DNA of 64,000 bases, taken from NCBI RefSeq assembly GCF_003173355.1, contig NZ_QGMY01000006.1, forward strand, positions 62,001-126,000. Reading direction: 5' to 3'. The DNA is from Methanospirillum lacunae. Lineage in GTDB: Archaea > Halobacteriota > Methanomicrobia > Methanomicrobiales > Methanospirillaceae. The position numbers and the translations under genes are program-made. The notes beneath the pieces are model-generated. The model was not told the DNA's origin, made no database searches, and saw nothing but the letters and a program-made list of their open reading frames with translations. How positions within the stretch are numbered: the stretch's first letter is position 1; the number at the start of each line of letters is the position of its first letter. Shown piece by piece: positions 36,952 through 48,284 of this stretch.

Positions 36952-37629
36952 ATGGATACAATCAGAGAGAAACTAATTATGACTACTATTATTAGTGCAA
37001 TTCTGGAAAAATTTGCTAATTTCATGAATTGTATCTATAATAAAATAATGTTTTATTCTGATGTATTAGTAATTTTGATTATAATTTTTGGAACGATTTC
37101 TATACCCGTCGCAGGAAACGAGAATCCATATAGTCTATGGATTTTTAAAGATGACGGAATAACATCTAATGCCACCATAACATCAGATTATTCATATCTT
37201 GGGTTTAATAAATCAATTTACAGTCCTTCAGAGATGAAATTTTCAACAGATTTGTTATACCTTCTTTCTCTAGGAAAAGATCCAAGGATAAATTCTGAAA
37301 TGATCAATTCCACAATTCAAATATTAAGGAATGCTAGCGTATACAAATTGGCGGGTGAGACATTTGTCGAATCTGAAAAACTTGGAAATGGAACCACTGC
37401 GAAAACAGATATGGTTTATGTTACTATAGGAGTTGTTCCAGGAACATCTACTCATATTCTTGACCCTTATCTTTATCCTCCAATAAGAAGAGAGGAGGAC
37501 TATATTGGTTTATTTAATAAATGGAATGGAAATGGCGTAGATGCCTGGGTTGAATTTTCAAAAATGAAAGAGATCGCCAATATTTCTGAAGTTATAGATA
37601 TTCAGACTTTAACTACTGGATCTCCATAA
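36952..37629 (+). CDS. Secreted hypothetical protein
   Basis: A 225-residue frame. The likely signal peptide starts at MFYSDVLVILIIIFGTISI (Met at about 37048), so the earlier 32 codons may be untranslated. The mature part has Asn-rich segments with N-x-S/T sites and ends THILDPYLYPPIRREEDYIGLFN...VDAWVEFSKMKEIANISEV. A decayed relative lies at 34890-35183. No family recognised. Composition is strongly AT-rich like the other genes of the locus. Confidence 0.55.
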   Translation: MDTIREKLIMTTIISAILEKFANFMNCIYNKIMFYSDVLVILIIIFGTISIPVAGNENPYSLWIFKDDGITSNATITSDYSYLGFNKSIYSPSEMKFSTDLLYLLSLGKDPRINSEMINSTIQILRNASVYKLAGETFVESEKLGNGTTAKTDMVYVTIGVVPGTSTHILDPYLYPPIRREEDYIGLFNKWNGNGVDAWVEFSKMKEIANISEVIDIQTLTTGSP

Positions 37630-37723
37630 AGAGGCCCATAAAAGTTGAAAAGTGATCTACTTCAACATATCTGATAATTAGAACTTTTTTATGTTTGTCA
37701 CGACTGGGTGTGAAAGAATTAAA

Positions 37724-38148
37724 GACCGTTCAGCGGAATCGAACTCAATGGAAAGATAGCAACCCTTGCCATCAGTGGAAACACCATTCATATCAACGGG
37801 ACCGGGACCGATTCAGGAATAGGATCTGACCGAAACAACGGAATCAGTGCATGGGGTGGAAGCCGGGTAAATGTTACTGCCACTTATTTACCGATCACCG
37901 GCCAGGGAGGAGCAATCATTATAGTATGTTGCAAAAAGAATTAGAATAATGGTTCTGAAAAAATCTTGGTTTGAGGGCACATTCACCTATAATCGGTAAT
38001 GCACGATTATTGAAAAATGATTATTATAAAAGCAAATGCTGCATACTATAATGTATCCTGTCCCGGATGTACTCTCGGTCAAATAGTCAGCAACACTGCA
38101 GGTAAATCCGGTATCGTTGGTGGAGTAAACGGAATATTCCTGACCGGA
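37724..38148 (+). pseudogene. Decayed copy of the beta-helix segment of the giant surface protein (copy B)
   Basis: Matches 41468-41822 of the large gene with high DNA identity by eye (for example CCGTTCAGCGGAATCGAACT and GGAATCAGTGCATGGGGTGG). It has deletions of about 20 and 36 bp and a 127-bp insertion with terminal inverted repeats. It begins and ends abruptly with no flanking coding sequence. Younger than copy A at 32281-32930 because it is less diverged. Confidence 0.8.
37922..38048. mobile_element. MITE-like 127-bp insertion with terminal inverted repeats
   Basis: Compared with the intact gene (GCAATCATCAATGTATCC), the relic is interrupted after GCAATCAT. The inserted DNA starts TAGTATGTTGCA and ends TGCTGCATACTA, which are inverted repeats (7 perfect, then 3 more of 5). 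It is flanked by TA on both sides (37920-37921, 38049-38050), the target duplication expected of IS630/Tc1-mariner-type transposition. It encodes nothing. A transposase elsewhere would be needed to move it. Confidence 0.6.
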
Positions 38149-38404
38149 TAATTTATCCAGGGTTTGAGAGTAAATTCAAAGAAGAGTGATGATTAATAGG
38201 TTACTCATCCCGGAAAGACCTTGTCGAATAAAATAGCATCTAATGATACAGCTCATCAATTTACACAATAACCGAAGAAGATAGTGGATAGTTCAATTTA
38301 AGGGCTAATAAAAACCGGGTAATGAATCATAATATCCCAAATATGAGACTCAACATGTTCAATCAAATGAGTGATGGATTTAACCTGAACGCAATACCAA
38401 AAAT

Positions 38405-38545
38405 AACTATACTTGTACAATATACTAGACAATCTGAATCAAATTCGAAAGATTAATTTACTGTACAGACAATAGCCAATTACTTAAATTGAAATTTTAA
38501 GTAAACTGGGAATGATTGTCACTTGATGATGGGAGAAGGGGTATT
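38405..38545 (+). promoter_or_regulatory. Leader and promoter region of the giant surface gene
   Basis: This AT-rich stretch holds TTGTACAATATA (38413-38424), which may serve as TATA box or operator, and a purine-rich ribosome site GGGAGAAGGGG at 38531-38541, five bases before the ATG at 38546. A diverged copy lies at 35315-35460. TACTTGTACAATAT also occurs in the PadR operator at 56253-56270 (on the opposite strand). Confidence 0.4.
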
Positions 38546-41500
38546 ATGAAAAAAACGATTATGTGTTTTAATAAAGAGTTACCATTAAGGTTTAGATTTA
38601 AGAGGAATTTATGTCTTGAATTTTTTTTTATCTTAATTTTTATTTTATTTTGGATTTCATCAGTTTCAGCTATCCCTCTTGAAGAAAGAAATGGAAACGA
38701 TTCAATTACGAATCGTGGAGAGCAAGTCTTAATGCCTATTTCACTAGATCCTGCTTTTGTTAAGGCTCTTACAGACCATAAAGGAACCATACCAGATCCT
38801 CAAGTATATGGACCATACAATCGATCTACTTTAAATATTTATTCAAATCCTCCATTAAGTTCTGTTGTACTAGATCCTGCTTTTATTAAAGCTCTTACAG
38901 ATCATAAAGGCACTCTCCCCGATTCTCAAGTAAATCCGATTCATGATGTATCTGTATATGGATCAAATATACAATCATATGAATCCCAGTATGATTTACG
39001 GGATCAATTAAAAGTTTCACCAGTAAAAAACCAAAGTTATTGGCCAACATGTTGGGCCCATGCTGCATTAGCATCTCTTGAATCAACTTCTCTTCCATCA
39101 GAAGATTTTGACTTTTCTGAAAAGAATTTAGTAAATTGCGCTAATTTTAGTTTACCTGTTCCAGGAGGGGGTGGAAATGATAAAATGGCAGCAGCTTACC
39201 TGACGAGATGGGGTGGTCCAATAGATGAACAAACTGATCCATATCCCACTGGAAGTACTTGGGACAGAAATTCAATATCGAGTAACCCTGTTAAACATGT
39301 ACAAGATGTTATTTATTTTCCTGGACGCACAAACGGGGAAAATTTTGATATAATAAAAGATGTTCTAAAAAATTTTGGGGCTGTTAGTTCCTCAATCTTT
39401 TGGGATGATAGTAATTATAATAGTTCATCATTTTCTTATTATCAACCATTAAATCAAAATGAAACTGTATTAACTGATGGATACCGTCATAGCATGACAA
39501 TTATTGGGTGGGATGATAATTATCCTGCACAGAATTTTACGATTATACCCCCTGGTAATGGTGCCTGGATTGTAAAAAATTCTGAAGGAATATCATGGGG
39601 GGATCAGGGTTATTTAAGAGTTTCATATTATGACAAACACTTTGGATCATCAATCCCATTAGATGATAGTGGGAATTTAACCTCTGCCACTTATCTCGGC
39701 GAGAGTCCCTCAAATTACCAGAATATTTATCAATATGATCCACTTGGATTTACTGTGGCCAATTCAATTAGTGATGAAAATAATTCATCATATTATGCAA
39801 ATATATTCACTGCATCATCTAATTGCGTAATAACAGGCGTAGGTTTCTATTCTGTAGACGTAAATATCCCCTATGAGATAAATATCTATAAAAATCCATT
39901 AAATAGTCCAATAAATGGAACTCTTGCTAGTACCTATAATGGCACAGAAAAATACATGGGTTATCATACAGTTCCAATAACACCAAATTCAAATAATACA
40001 TTTAGATCAGGAGAGCTTTTTTCAGTTGTAATAAAAGTTTATCATAGATCAAATAACGCTGATATTCCCATTGAATGGCCTATTCCTAATTATAGCGAGA
40101 GGGCTACAGGAGGAGTCGGTCAGAGTTATTTTAGTAATGACGGAATAAATTGGGCAGATTTAAACCAACCAATTATTACTAATAGTAATGTATGTTTGAA
40201 AGCGTATACCTCTACACCCCTCACAATCACCAGCATTATCCCCAATACCGGAGAAAATACCGGTCCTGTTACCATTACCAACCTTTCAGGAACCAACTTT
40301 GTATCTAATACTAATGTTTTCCTCTCAAGAAATAGCCTGCCAATTATTAATGCAACAAATATATCAGTTCTATCTTCCACTACAATTACCTGCACCCTAA
40401 ATATTACCGATGCCGAACCCGGAGCATGGAACGCCACTGTTCAAAATCCAGACGGCCAGAGCGACACACTTGAAAATGTGTTTGCTATCTCGCCATACAG
40501 TTGTCGGATCTCGCCCCACAGTACTTATTACAAAAACGGGATCCTCTATACCTATCCCGATTGTCCACCCATCATTTCATCTGTCTCCCCTACCACCGGC
40601 GTGAACACCGGATCAGTATCTATAACCAATCTTTCCGGAGAAAACTTCAACACCAGTGCAACCGTCAACCTGACCCGGACCGGACAACCAAACATAACCG
40701 CAACAAACGTGCAGGTTGTCTCTTCATCCCAGATCACCTGCACTCTTCCTCTCACCGGAAAAGCTGCCGGACAATGGAATATCATAGTTACAAATCCTGA
40801 CGGTCAGTCAGGAATCCTTGCAAACGGATTCACCGTCACTGCTGCAAACCCCGGGAACACACCCTTTGTCATCGATCCTTCAGCGATGAACACCTTTGAT
40901 GGCCAGTATCTCAAATCGCGGGGATACGGATGGTGTGACTTTGGAGGAGTCAATAACTCGTATTATAAGATCACCCTCGCCGGGACCACGCAATACCCGA
41001 CAGAATTCCACCTCAAAAAGAGTTTCACCACCAAAGCCCAGTTCGGGATCTTAGTGCAGGCATCAAATGTCAGGATCAGTGGAGTGGATCTCTCCACAGC
41101 ACCCAACGCTGACCAGAGACCGGTAAACAGCATCACCAATACATATGCCCCACTCACCCTGGCAGAAACCGGAGCAGCCGGGATCAAGGTCACTTCAGGA
41201 TTCACCGGGGTCAAACTGGTCGATGTAAACGTAGTAGGGCAGAATGTTCCTGCAGTTCATGTCGATGGATCAAATCTCGATATCATCGGAACCAATAACC
41301 CGGATCCGTACCTGACAACGTATTCAGGAAGCGGCATAAATGACAACTGGGGAACGACCCTGACCGGAAAATTAAACTCAGGATACGGTCTTGGTCTCCT
41401 CCAACAGACAACATCACGAAGTTCGGCAGTTACGATTACCGGAGATGGCGGAGCAGGAGTGAATATATCCGGACCGTTCAGCGGAATCGAACTCAATGGA

Positions 41501-44398
41501 AAGACAGCAACCCTTGCCATCAGTGGAAACACCATTCGTATCAACGGAACTGGTACTGATTCAGGAACCGGTTCTGACCGGAACAGCGGAATCAGTGCAT
41601 GGGGTGGAAGCCGGGTAAATGTAACTGCCACTGATTCATCGATCACCGGCCAGGAGTATGGAATATATGGTCAGGGAGGAGCAATCATCAATGTATCCTG
41701 TCCCGGATGCACGCTTGGTCCAATCGTCAGCAGCACTGCCGGAAGACCATACAGGGAACAAGTCCGCAGTGCAGGTAAATCCGGTATCGTTGGTGGAGTA
41801 AACGGAATATTCCTGACCGGAACAAGTAGTGCAGGATATGGAACAGTCAGCATCGCAAATACCACTGTGCAGGGAAATACCGGGTATGGAATAAACCTCA
41901 GCCAGGCTTCAGGATATAGCATAACTGTTACAAATCCGGCATCAGTCATCGGAGCTCTTGGCAAATTCGGAACCACGGATAGTTCGTCAAACCAGATCAC
42001 CTCAGGAAATTCCGTAATTACAGCGACAGGCACAGGACCGTATCCGGTACATATCTCGCTTGATAGTATCCAGGGTCCGGATCCATTCAACCTGAAGATA
42101 TTCAATGAATCTGGATCAGTTGTATATGACATCACCAACTGGAACCTGCTCCCGACAGGAGTGACATTCAATTCAACAGACCGTAACGTATGGTTCAACT
42201 CCTCAACCCTGGAGATCTACTCGGCAGAAAAATACGCCCATGCAGAATCAACACTTACCGTTACCGGGATAGAACCATCTGCAGGGTATTGTGGAAAGAC
42301 CACCCGGATTGAAAACCTTTCAGGGACCTTCAATCTTCAGGCAACCAATACGAGCGTGATAATTACCCGTTCAGGGGTTACCATTCCGGTAACCGGTGTT
42401 TCTATTGAGACTGCTGGAAAGATCACTGGAAATCTTTCAGTACCGTCAGATGCACAGACTGGCCCCTGGCAGGTTGCAGTTTTCCAGGATGGGAAAGTTA
42501 GTGAGGGGAACGTCACCTTTACTCTATCCCGCGAGGTTTCCGCTCCGACAGTCACAACACTACAGGCAGAAAATGTATCCACCCGGTCTGCCCTTCTCGC
42601 AGGTAACCTGACCGGTACAGGCGGGGAAAACTGTTTGGTATTCTTCAGGTATGGAAAAACCCAGGAGAACCTTTCTGCATACACATCACCGGTTACACTC
42701 AATGAAACCGGAAACTTCAGTACTCTGGTCACCGGTCTTGATCCGGGAACAACCTGGTATTATCAAGCCTCGGCAAACAACTCAGCAGGAGCCGGACAGG
42801 GTGGAATTGTAACCTTCAGGACAGACTCTGTCTTCACTAATCCGGTGGTATACACAATACAGCCATCATCAGGAACCCAGGGAGAAGATATTGCAATTAC
42901 AAACCTTTCAGGAATCTTCAACACCTCTGCACAAACTACCGGAATATATCTCTCACGGTCGGGCACCAATATCAGTGCATCCGATGTTACCATCAGATCC
43001 GCAGACAGTATCACCGGTAATTTCTCACTTCCGCCCCTGGTACAGACCGGCTCCTGGCAGATTATTGTTCAGCAGGATGGATGGCTAAGCAGCGAAAATG
43101 TAACATTTACCATAAATCCTGCGACGTATACTATCAACGCCTCCGCTTCTGCAGGAGGGACAATCAGCCCAGCAGGCGTAATCCAGGTATTGGCAGGATC
43201 GAACCAGACCTGTTCCATAAACCCGGGCCAGGGATATCATACATCCGGGGTTTTCATTGATAACACCAGTGCAGGAGTGCTCAACACATACACGTTCGCT
43301 AATGTGACATCTAATCATACCATTCATGCAGAATTTGCTGTAAATGGTGCAGTCAACTACACCATCAATGCCACTTCTTCATCTGGTGGAACTATCAGTC
43401 CATCCGGTTTGATCCCGGTACTTGCAGGATCCAATCTGACATGTACTATGAACCCTGATCAGGGATACCGGATATCAGACGTCTTTGTTGATAATGCAAG
43501 CATGGGACAGATCGCAACATACACATTCACAAACATATCCTCACAACATCAGATCCGGGCAGAATACACACAAACCCTTTCAAGTCCCGTAGTTTTGGGA
43601 GTTACACCATCATCTGCTCCCAGAAATAGTGTGGCTACACTCATCATTACCGGTGAGAATTTCTATGGAAATGAGCAGGTTGATCTTGTACGGAATGGAA
43701 CCGGTAACCTTACCAGGATTGCAACACGTTCAGGGAACAACCTCCAGGTTACAGGGCTCGACCTGACAAATGCCCAGGTTGGATCATACGATATCTGGGT
43801 GACCAACCTCACAACCAGGATGTCCGGATGGAAAAAAGATGCTTTCTCTGTCACAACCAATGATCAGAGATTTTACACCATCACAACCCGGTCTGATCAA
43901 TACGGATTTATCACCCCTCCCGGACCTTTCAGGGTCAGACCGGGATCTCAGGCAACCTTTGCCATGCATACTATCATGGGTGCTGATATTGAGAATGTTA
44001 CTGTTGATGGAGTTCCGGTAGTTCTTGGAGCTCATAATGACTATACATTCAAAACCATATCTGCTGATCACACTCTCTATCTCCACACGAAATTTTCAGA
44101 AAAAAAAGTCCATGCTGACTTCACTGTAAACCAGACAACCGGTAAGACGCCAATGACTGCTCAATTTACTGATACATCGACCGGATCACCTTCACAATGG
44201 GTATGGCTCTTTGGTGATGCGAAAACATCAACACTTCAGAATCCTGCTCACACTTATAATTTGCCGGGGAAATATTCAGTACGGCTTACAGTAAGAAACT
44301 CAAGAAGCATTGATACCATTGAGAAAAACAGGATTATATCGGTGACCCGGGGAAGATATACAGGTTTTGAAACTGATAACAACGAAACTATTGAATAA
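38546..44398 (+). CDS. Giant mosaic surface protein with papain-like protease domain
   Basis: 1950 residues from the ATG at 38546. Order: signal peptide (about 10-43); two repeats LDPAFVKALTDHKGT near 67 and 109, perhaps a propeptide; papain-fold C1 protease about 149-360 with oxyanion Gln in KNQ, Cys in PTCWAHAA, His in GYRHSMTIIGW and Asn in WIVKNSEG; lectin-like domain to about 552. TIG-like Ig domains at about 557-648 and 672-768 and a beta-helix at 775-1180 follow. Three more TIG-like units, a fibronectin-like unit, InlB-like repeats at 1525-1675 and a final PKD domain at 1855-1933 complete it. The protease residues look complete. DNA up to about 40200 is AT-rich; the rest is richer in GC. 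Extracellular, no clear C-terminal anchor. Confidence 0.88.
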   Translation: MKKTIMCFNKELPLRFRFKRNLCLEFFFILIFILFWISSVSAIPLEERNGNDSITNRGEQVLMPISLDPAFVKALTDHKGTIPDPQVYGPYNRSTLNIYSNPPLSSVVLDPAFIKALTDHKGTLPDSQVNPIHDVSVYGSNIQSYESQYDLRDQLKVSPVKNQSYWPTCWAHAALASLESTSLPSEDFDFSEKNLVNCANFSLPVPGGGGNDKMAAAYLTRWGGPIDEQTDPYPTGSTWDRNSISSNPVKHVQDVIYFPGRTNGENFDIIKDVLKNFGAVSSSIFWDDSNYNSSSFSYYQPLNQNETVLTDGYRHSMTIIGWDDNYPAQNFTIIPPGNGAWIVKNSEGISWGDQGYLRVSYYDKHFGSSIPLDDSGNLTSATYLGESPSNYQNIYQYDPLGFTVANSISDENNSSYYANIFTASSNCVITGVGFYSVDVNIPYEINIYKNPLNSPINGTLASTYNGTEKYMGYHTVPITPNSNNTFRSGELFSVVIKVYHRSNNADIPIEWPIPNYSERATGGVGQSYFSNDGINWADLNQPIITNSNVCLKAYTSTPLTITSIIPNTGENTGPVTITNLSGTNFVSNTNVFLSRNSLPIINATNISVLSSTTITCTLNITDAEPGAWNATVQNPDGQSDTLENVFAISPYSCRISPHSTYYKNGILYTYPDCPPIISSVSPTTGVNTGSVSITNLSGENFNTSATVNLTRTGQPNITATNVQVVSSSQITCTLPLTGKAAGQWNIIVTNPDGQSGILANGFTVTAANPGNTPFVIDPSAMNTFDGQYLKSRGYGWCDFGGVNNSYYKITLAGTTQYPTEFHLKKSFTTKAQFGILVQASNVRISGVDLSTAPNADQRPVNSITNTYAPLTLAETGAAGIKVTSGFTGVKLVDVNVVGQNVPAVHVDGSNLDIIGTNNPDPYLTTYSGSGINDNWGTTLTGKLNSGYGLGLLQQTTSRSSAVTITGDGGAGVNISGPFSGIELNGKTATLAISGNTIRINGTGTDSGTGSDRNSGISAWGGSRVNVTATDSSITGQEYGIYGQGGAIINVSCPGCTLGPIVSSTAGRPYREQVRSAGKSGIVGGVNGIFLTGTSSAGYGTVSIANTTVQGNTGYGINLSQASGYSITVTNPASVIGALGKFGTTDSSSNQITSGNSVITATGTGPYPVHISLDSIQGPDPFNLKIFNESGSVVYDITNWNLLPTGVTFNSTDRNVWFNSSTLEIYSAEKYAHAESTLTVTGIEPSAGYCGKTTRIENLSGTFNLQATNTSVIITRSGVTIPVTGVSIETAGKITGNLSVPSDAQTGPWQVAVFQDGKVSEGNVTFTLSREVSAPTVTTLQAENVSTRSALLAGNLTGTGGENCLVFFRYGKTQENLSAYTSPVTLNETGNFSTLVTGLDPGTTWYYQASANNSAGAGQGGIVTFRTDSVFTNPVVYTIQPSSGTQGEDIAITNLSGIFNTSAQTTGIYLSRSGTNISASDVTIRSADSITGNFSLPPLVQTGSWQIIVQQDGWLSSENVTFTINPATYTINASASAGGTISPAGVIQVLAGSNQTCSINPGQGYHTSGVFIDNTSAGVLNTYTFANVTSNHTIHAEFAVNGAVNYTINATSSSGGTISPSGLIPVLAGSNLTCTMNPDQGYRISDVFVDNASMGQIATYTFTNISSQHQIRAEYTQTLSSPVVLGVTPSSAPRNSVATLIITGENFYGNEQVDLVRNGTGNLTRIATRSGNNLQVTGLDLTNAQVGSYDIWVTNLTTRMSGWKKDAFSVTTNDQRFYTITTRSDQYGFITPPGPFRVRPGSQATFAMHTIMGADIENVTVDGVPVVLGAHNDYTFKTISADHTLYLHTKFSEKKVHADFTVNQTTGKTPMTAQFTDTSTGSPSQWVWLFGDAKTSTLQNPAHTYNLPGKYSVRLTVRNSRSIDTIEKNRIISVTRGRYTGFETDNNETIE

Positions 44399-44592
44399 TT
44401 TTAATGAATTATTAAAAAAAATGATTATAATACATATTTTTTATCACCTCTCTTCCACAGGGTTTATCAAATTACTTAATACCTTGAGTTTATCACACTC
44501 ATTTGATTTAATAAACAATTCAAATATACTCGGTAAATAACAGATTATCTTGTTGAAACAATTGAGAAAGAGCCCTGCAAATAGTCGGTAAT

Positions 44593-44985
44593 ATCTTGAA
44601 AAAATCAAGATATTGTTATTTTCCCATCGATATCTTTGGAAAAATGACATTGGGTATGAATATCTCTCATATTTCCATCCTTTCGAATAATTTTAAACTT
44701 TAATTCTGAAATTTTTCCTGGACAAAAAATATCCACGATCTCATTGATATATTGATTAACACTTCTCAAATCATCAGGGTGAACGAATTCTTTGAAATAT
44801 TTCCATATAGCATATGATATCCCCCCTCCAATTCTGCCGTAGTTCCTAATAATGAATAGAAACGATCATTAAATAGAAAAGTGTGTTTCTGGGGATCTCC
44901 TTCCCAATAAGCCATTCTCCCTTGAATTAATATAACTTCGTAATGGATTCGATATTTTTTAAAGGACTTTCTCTCCGTGTTTACG
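44593..44985 (-). pseudogene. PAS-domain remnant, lost 3' part of the six-PAS regulator
   Basis: Just beyond the stop of the regulator, another frame reads [35 protein letters not shown] and then, after a second frameshift near 44800, [20 protein letters not shown] and ELKFKIIRKDGNMRD. This is a complete PAS_3 pattern (AYWE...FTFND, FVHPDD, RIIRKDG). It ends at a stop at about 44593. The ancestral regulator was therefore longer by at least one PAS domain. Confidence 0.7.
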
Positions 44986-47900
44986 TTCGATCTCTGCTGC
45001 TGCCTTTTCAGCAATAATCGTAAAAATTCTTTCATATAACGGAGATACAGATATTTTATGGCGAAATAATGCACACAAAATTCCAATAACCTCACCTTTG
45101 GAATTTTTCAAAGGAGTCCCCAGATAGCCCCTGATATTAAATAAATGCAATGTTCTGTCTTCTGGAAATAAATCTGCAACATTATCTGGATATATACAAA
45201 AACCTTTTGCAGTTACAATCTCACAGGGAGAACCTTTAAGAGTATACATATAATGCTCAACCATCTTTCCATCCAGAATCATTGACAATGCCTTGATATT
45301 TTTGTGGTTTTGTTGAATCTCTCCAATAATAATGCAGTCAGCCTTAAGGCATAATGAAATTGTTTCAGTGATCACATGAAGTACATTATCCTCCACTGTC
45401 CCAACCATACTTCGTATGAGAGTCTGGAGAATATTCTCAATCTCCTTCCGTTCAGTAATATCCAGAAATGCTCCTACTATCCCAGCAACTTCTCCATTCT
45501 CATCATGAAATACATCTTTATAATAAATAACAGGGTGGTCAATCTGTAATAAATCAGTAATCCGGGATTCATAGATCTGTTTTTCCCCTGTTCGAAGCAA
45601 TTCCATATCTTTTTCTCTGTACAGACCTGCATATTCTTCAGACCAGATCTCTGATGATGATTTTCCAATATAGAAATCAGGAGTATGTCCTAGTAAATCT
45701 GCAAATGCATCATTGACCTTAAGATATCGTCCCTCTAGATCCTTGTAATAAAAGGGGATTGGTATTGCAGATATGATTGTCTGGAGAAACATCAGGGTAT
45801 GATCAAGAGAGTGACGAGCATCTTCAGTCTCAAATAATGCCCTCTTTAATGAACTTATATCAGTAACGATACAATTATATCCGGAAATAATATGTTCCTG
45901 GTGAATAGCACGTATAGATATTCTCACATAAGCAACCCTGTCTTTACACATTAATCGAAATTCATGAGAACGACTTTCCATTTGAAGATTATTACAAAAT
46001 AAATCCTTATAACGGTTATAATCGTCTGGATGAAGCAATTCATGAAATTTTTGCCCTCGTAACATATCAGGAGTATACCCATATAATCGGGTAACAGCAG
46101 GGCTAATATACGTAATATTTCCCTTCAGATCAAGAGACAGAATTAACTCATCAATATTTTCGACAAGATCCTTAAACATCTTACGACTATCACAGAGTTC
46201 TTCAGTTCGTTCTTTAACTTTTTGTTCTAATTCCTCATTAAACATCTTTAAAAGGTTTTCATTCTTTTTTCGTTCTGTAATTTGTCGTGAGGTAACAACA
46301 ATACCGTCGACACCAGGAACTCCAATAAGGTTGACTCCTATCGTTTCCATATCGATAAAAGAACCATCTTTATGTTTAAACCTGAATTCTATTGGAGATA
46401 CGAGTTTGAGTTTTTCAATCACTCTTTTAAAAATCTCTCGTACCCTTTTCCGATCATCCGGATGGACATATTCAAAAGAAGAATGACCACAAATCTCTTC
46501 AGGTAAATAACCTAGAATTAAATACGTAGATGGACTTGTATATACAATTTCTCCCTTATCATCAAGAATTCCAATAATATCAAAAGAATTCTGAATAATT
46601 GCCTTAAAACGTTCTTCACTTTCCTGAAGAGCTATTTCAGCCATTTTTCTTTTATTAATATTTCTGATAAAAAAACCGCAACAACCTATACCATTATTGA
46701 AAAGATAATTCGCCAGCACTTCTGCCGAAAAAAAGTTATTATTTTTATCCAATATGAGACATTCAAACAGATAACATCCATACAATTTCACCTCCTTCCA
46801 AATGCTATCCCATGATAATACCTCACACTTCTCCAGATTTTCTGAAAAGAAAATATTTAGAGAATTTCCTGGAATTATCCCCAAAGAATCCAGGGCTCCT
46901 TTATTTGATGAGATAATAATACCTTTTTCATCAGTCCAAATAATCAATTCACTTGAATAGTTTAATGAAATCTGTAATTTTTGAAGATCCTCTTCAACAT
47001 GTTTTCGTCTTTCTATCTCTTCAAGGAGATCCTGGTTGATTTTCTGGTATTCATCTGTTGTTTTCTGAATAGTATTCCTGTAATGATCACACTTAATTTG
47101 AAGACGTTCCTCTAAATTTTTTAGTTCTGTAATATCTATACCATATGAATGAAGCTCATAAAGAACCCCATCTCTAAAAATACCTTGATTAACCCAACGA
47201 ACTACTCTTATGTCACCGGAAAAAGTTAAAATTCGGTTTTCGATTTTTTTAATAGGATTTTCAGAAGTAATAGACAAAAAATGTTCTCTCACCAATGGAA
47301 TGTCATCATCAAGTATTTTCAAATGATACCGTTTTCCGATATACATTTTTTGAGATAATCCAATCAGTGAAGCAAATGCAGGGTTTACATAGGTTATTGT
47401 CCCATCAGGTAAGGAATGAACAATAAATTCGGTCTGTGTTTCTGTAACTGCCTTGTATAATTCCTTAAGATGAGCAATCTCATCCTGGGCCGAGGTAATT
47501 GAAGTAATTTCTTTGATTATTATTGCACTGCCAGTAACACAGTTGTTAAAAACAACAGGTATGCCACGAATTTCAAATATTTGCAGATTTTCTTTTATTT
47601 TACATGAAATCCTGACGGGTTGACCTATTGAAGAAAAACCATTATTGACAATATCGACAATTGAAGGATGCTGAAAAAGAGGGAACATTATTCCATTGAT
47701 CGGTTTATTGATTATTTCTTCAAGAGAACAATCAATCATTTTCAAACATGCAGTATTTGCATGAATACAGTGTAAATTCTTATCAAAACCAATTACACTA
47801 TCTAAATTTATTTCAGACAATACTGAGAATGGAAACCGTCTGGATACAGTAAATATTTTTGCTTTTCCAATTTGACGAAGATCTACCTGACCTTTTTGGT

Positions 47901-48036
47901 GAAGTATACCCAGATATTTTGCGATTGCATTTCTGTTCAAGTGAACAGCTTCAGCAAGGTCCTTCATTTGCATCCCTTCTTGATGTTGAGATAGAATTTC
48001 TATGATAGAAGAAAGGATGTCGGTAGAACTGGTCAT
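44959..48036 (-). CDS. HTH-PAS regulator with six PAS domains and a GAF domain, C-terminally truncated
   Basis: A 1025-residue protein. Residues 1-65 are a winged helix ([23 protein letters not shown], wing [13 protein letters not shown]). A series of PAS domains follows: about 70-175, 190-310, 355-470 (weaker), 475-595 ([18 protein letters not shown]), 620-735 ([17 protein letters not shown]) and 745-870 ([20 protein letters not shown]). A GAF domain is near 880-1015 ([30 protein letters not shown]). No kinase domain. The stop follows a frameshift, because another PAS domain continues in a different frame downstream. It is of the same type as the regulator at 12832. Confidence 0.85.
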   Translation of the reverse strand: MTSSTDILSSIIEILSQHQEGMQMKDLAEAVHLNRNAIAKYLGILHQKGQVDLRQIGKAKIFTVSRRFPFSVLSEINLDSVIGFDKNLHCIHANTACLKMIDCSLEEIINKPINGIMFPLFQHPSIVDIVNNGFSSIGQPVRISCKIKENLQIFEIRGIPVVFNNCVTGSAIIIKEITSITSAQDEIAHLKELYKAVTETQTEFIVHSLPDGTITYVNPAFASLIGLSQKMYIGKRYHLKILDDDIPLVREHFLSITSENPIKKIENRILTFSGDIRVVRWVNQGIFRDGVLYELHSYGIDITELKNLEERLQIKCDHYRNTIQKTTDEYQKINQDLLEEIERRKHVEEDLQKLQISLNYSSELIIWTDEKGIIISSNKGALDSLGIIPGNSLNIFFSENLEKCEVLSWDSIWKEVKLYGCYLFECLILDKNNNFFSAEVLANYLFNNGIGCCGFFIRNINKRKMAEIALQESEERFKAIIQNSFDIIGILDDKGEIVYTSPSTYLILGYLPEEICGHSSFEYVHPDDRKRVREIFKRVIEKLKLVSPIEFRFKHKDGSFIDMETIGVNLIGVPGVDGIVVTSRQITERKKNENLLKMFNEELEQKVKERTEELCDSRKMFKDLVENIDELILSLDLKGNITYISPAVTRLYGYTPDMLRGQKFHELLHPDDYNRYKDLFCNNLQMESRSHEFRLMCKDRVAYVRISIRAIHQEHIISGYNCIVTDISSLKRALFETEDARHSLDHTLMFLQTIISAIPIPFYYKDLEGRYLKVNDAFADLLGHTPDFYIGKSSSEIWSEEYAGLYREKDMELLRTGEKQIYESRITDLLQIDHPVIYYKDVFHDENGEVAGIVGAFLDITERKEIENILQTLIRSMVGTVEDNVLHVITETISLCLKADCIIIGEIQQNHKNIKALSMILDGKMVEHYMYTLKGSPCEIVTAKGFCIYPDNVADLFPEDRTLHLFNIRGYLGTPLKNSKGEVIGILCALFRHKISVSPLYERIFTIIAEKAAAEIERKHGEKVL

Positions 48037-48284
48037 GCGTATATGATCACATGGGAGTATACCTATAAAAAAGATTGATTTGATTCCTAATGCAAGGCAT
48101 TATTGCATTGCTCATAGATCTCGGGTGTTAGTGTGATCAGAAACACAACCAAAATTAAACTTTTATTATAGAGGATAATAAATAACCACCTTTCGTGAGA
48201 TTTTAGCATAAATACTCAGCATAAACTCGGCGATTAAAATAGGGGATTGTTAGTTATTCACATCAATACCTTTTCCAATATTAT

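Noticed and set aside
41671-42198. 175-codon frame on the minus strand inside the giant surface gene
   Set aside because: It is the antisense shadow of a long repeat-rich coding region. The plus-strand frame is continuous with clear domains.
44444-44650. 68-codon frame on the minus strand
   Set aside because: It overlaps the PAS remnant in a different frame. The PAS frame shows real family motifs and this one does not.
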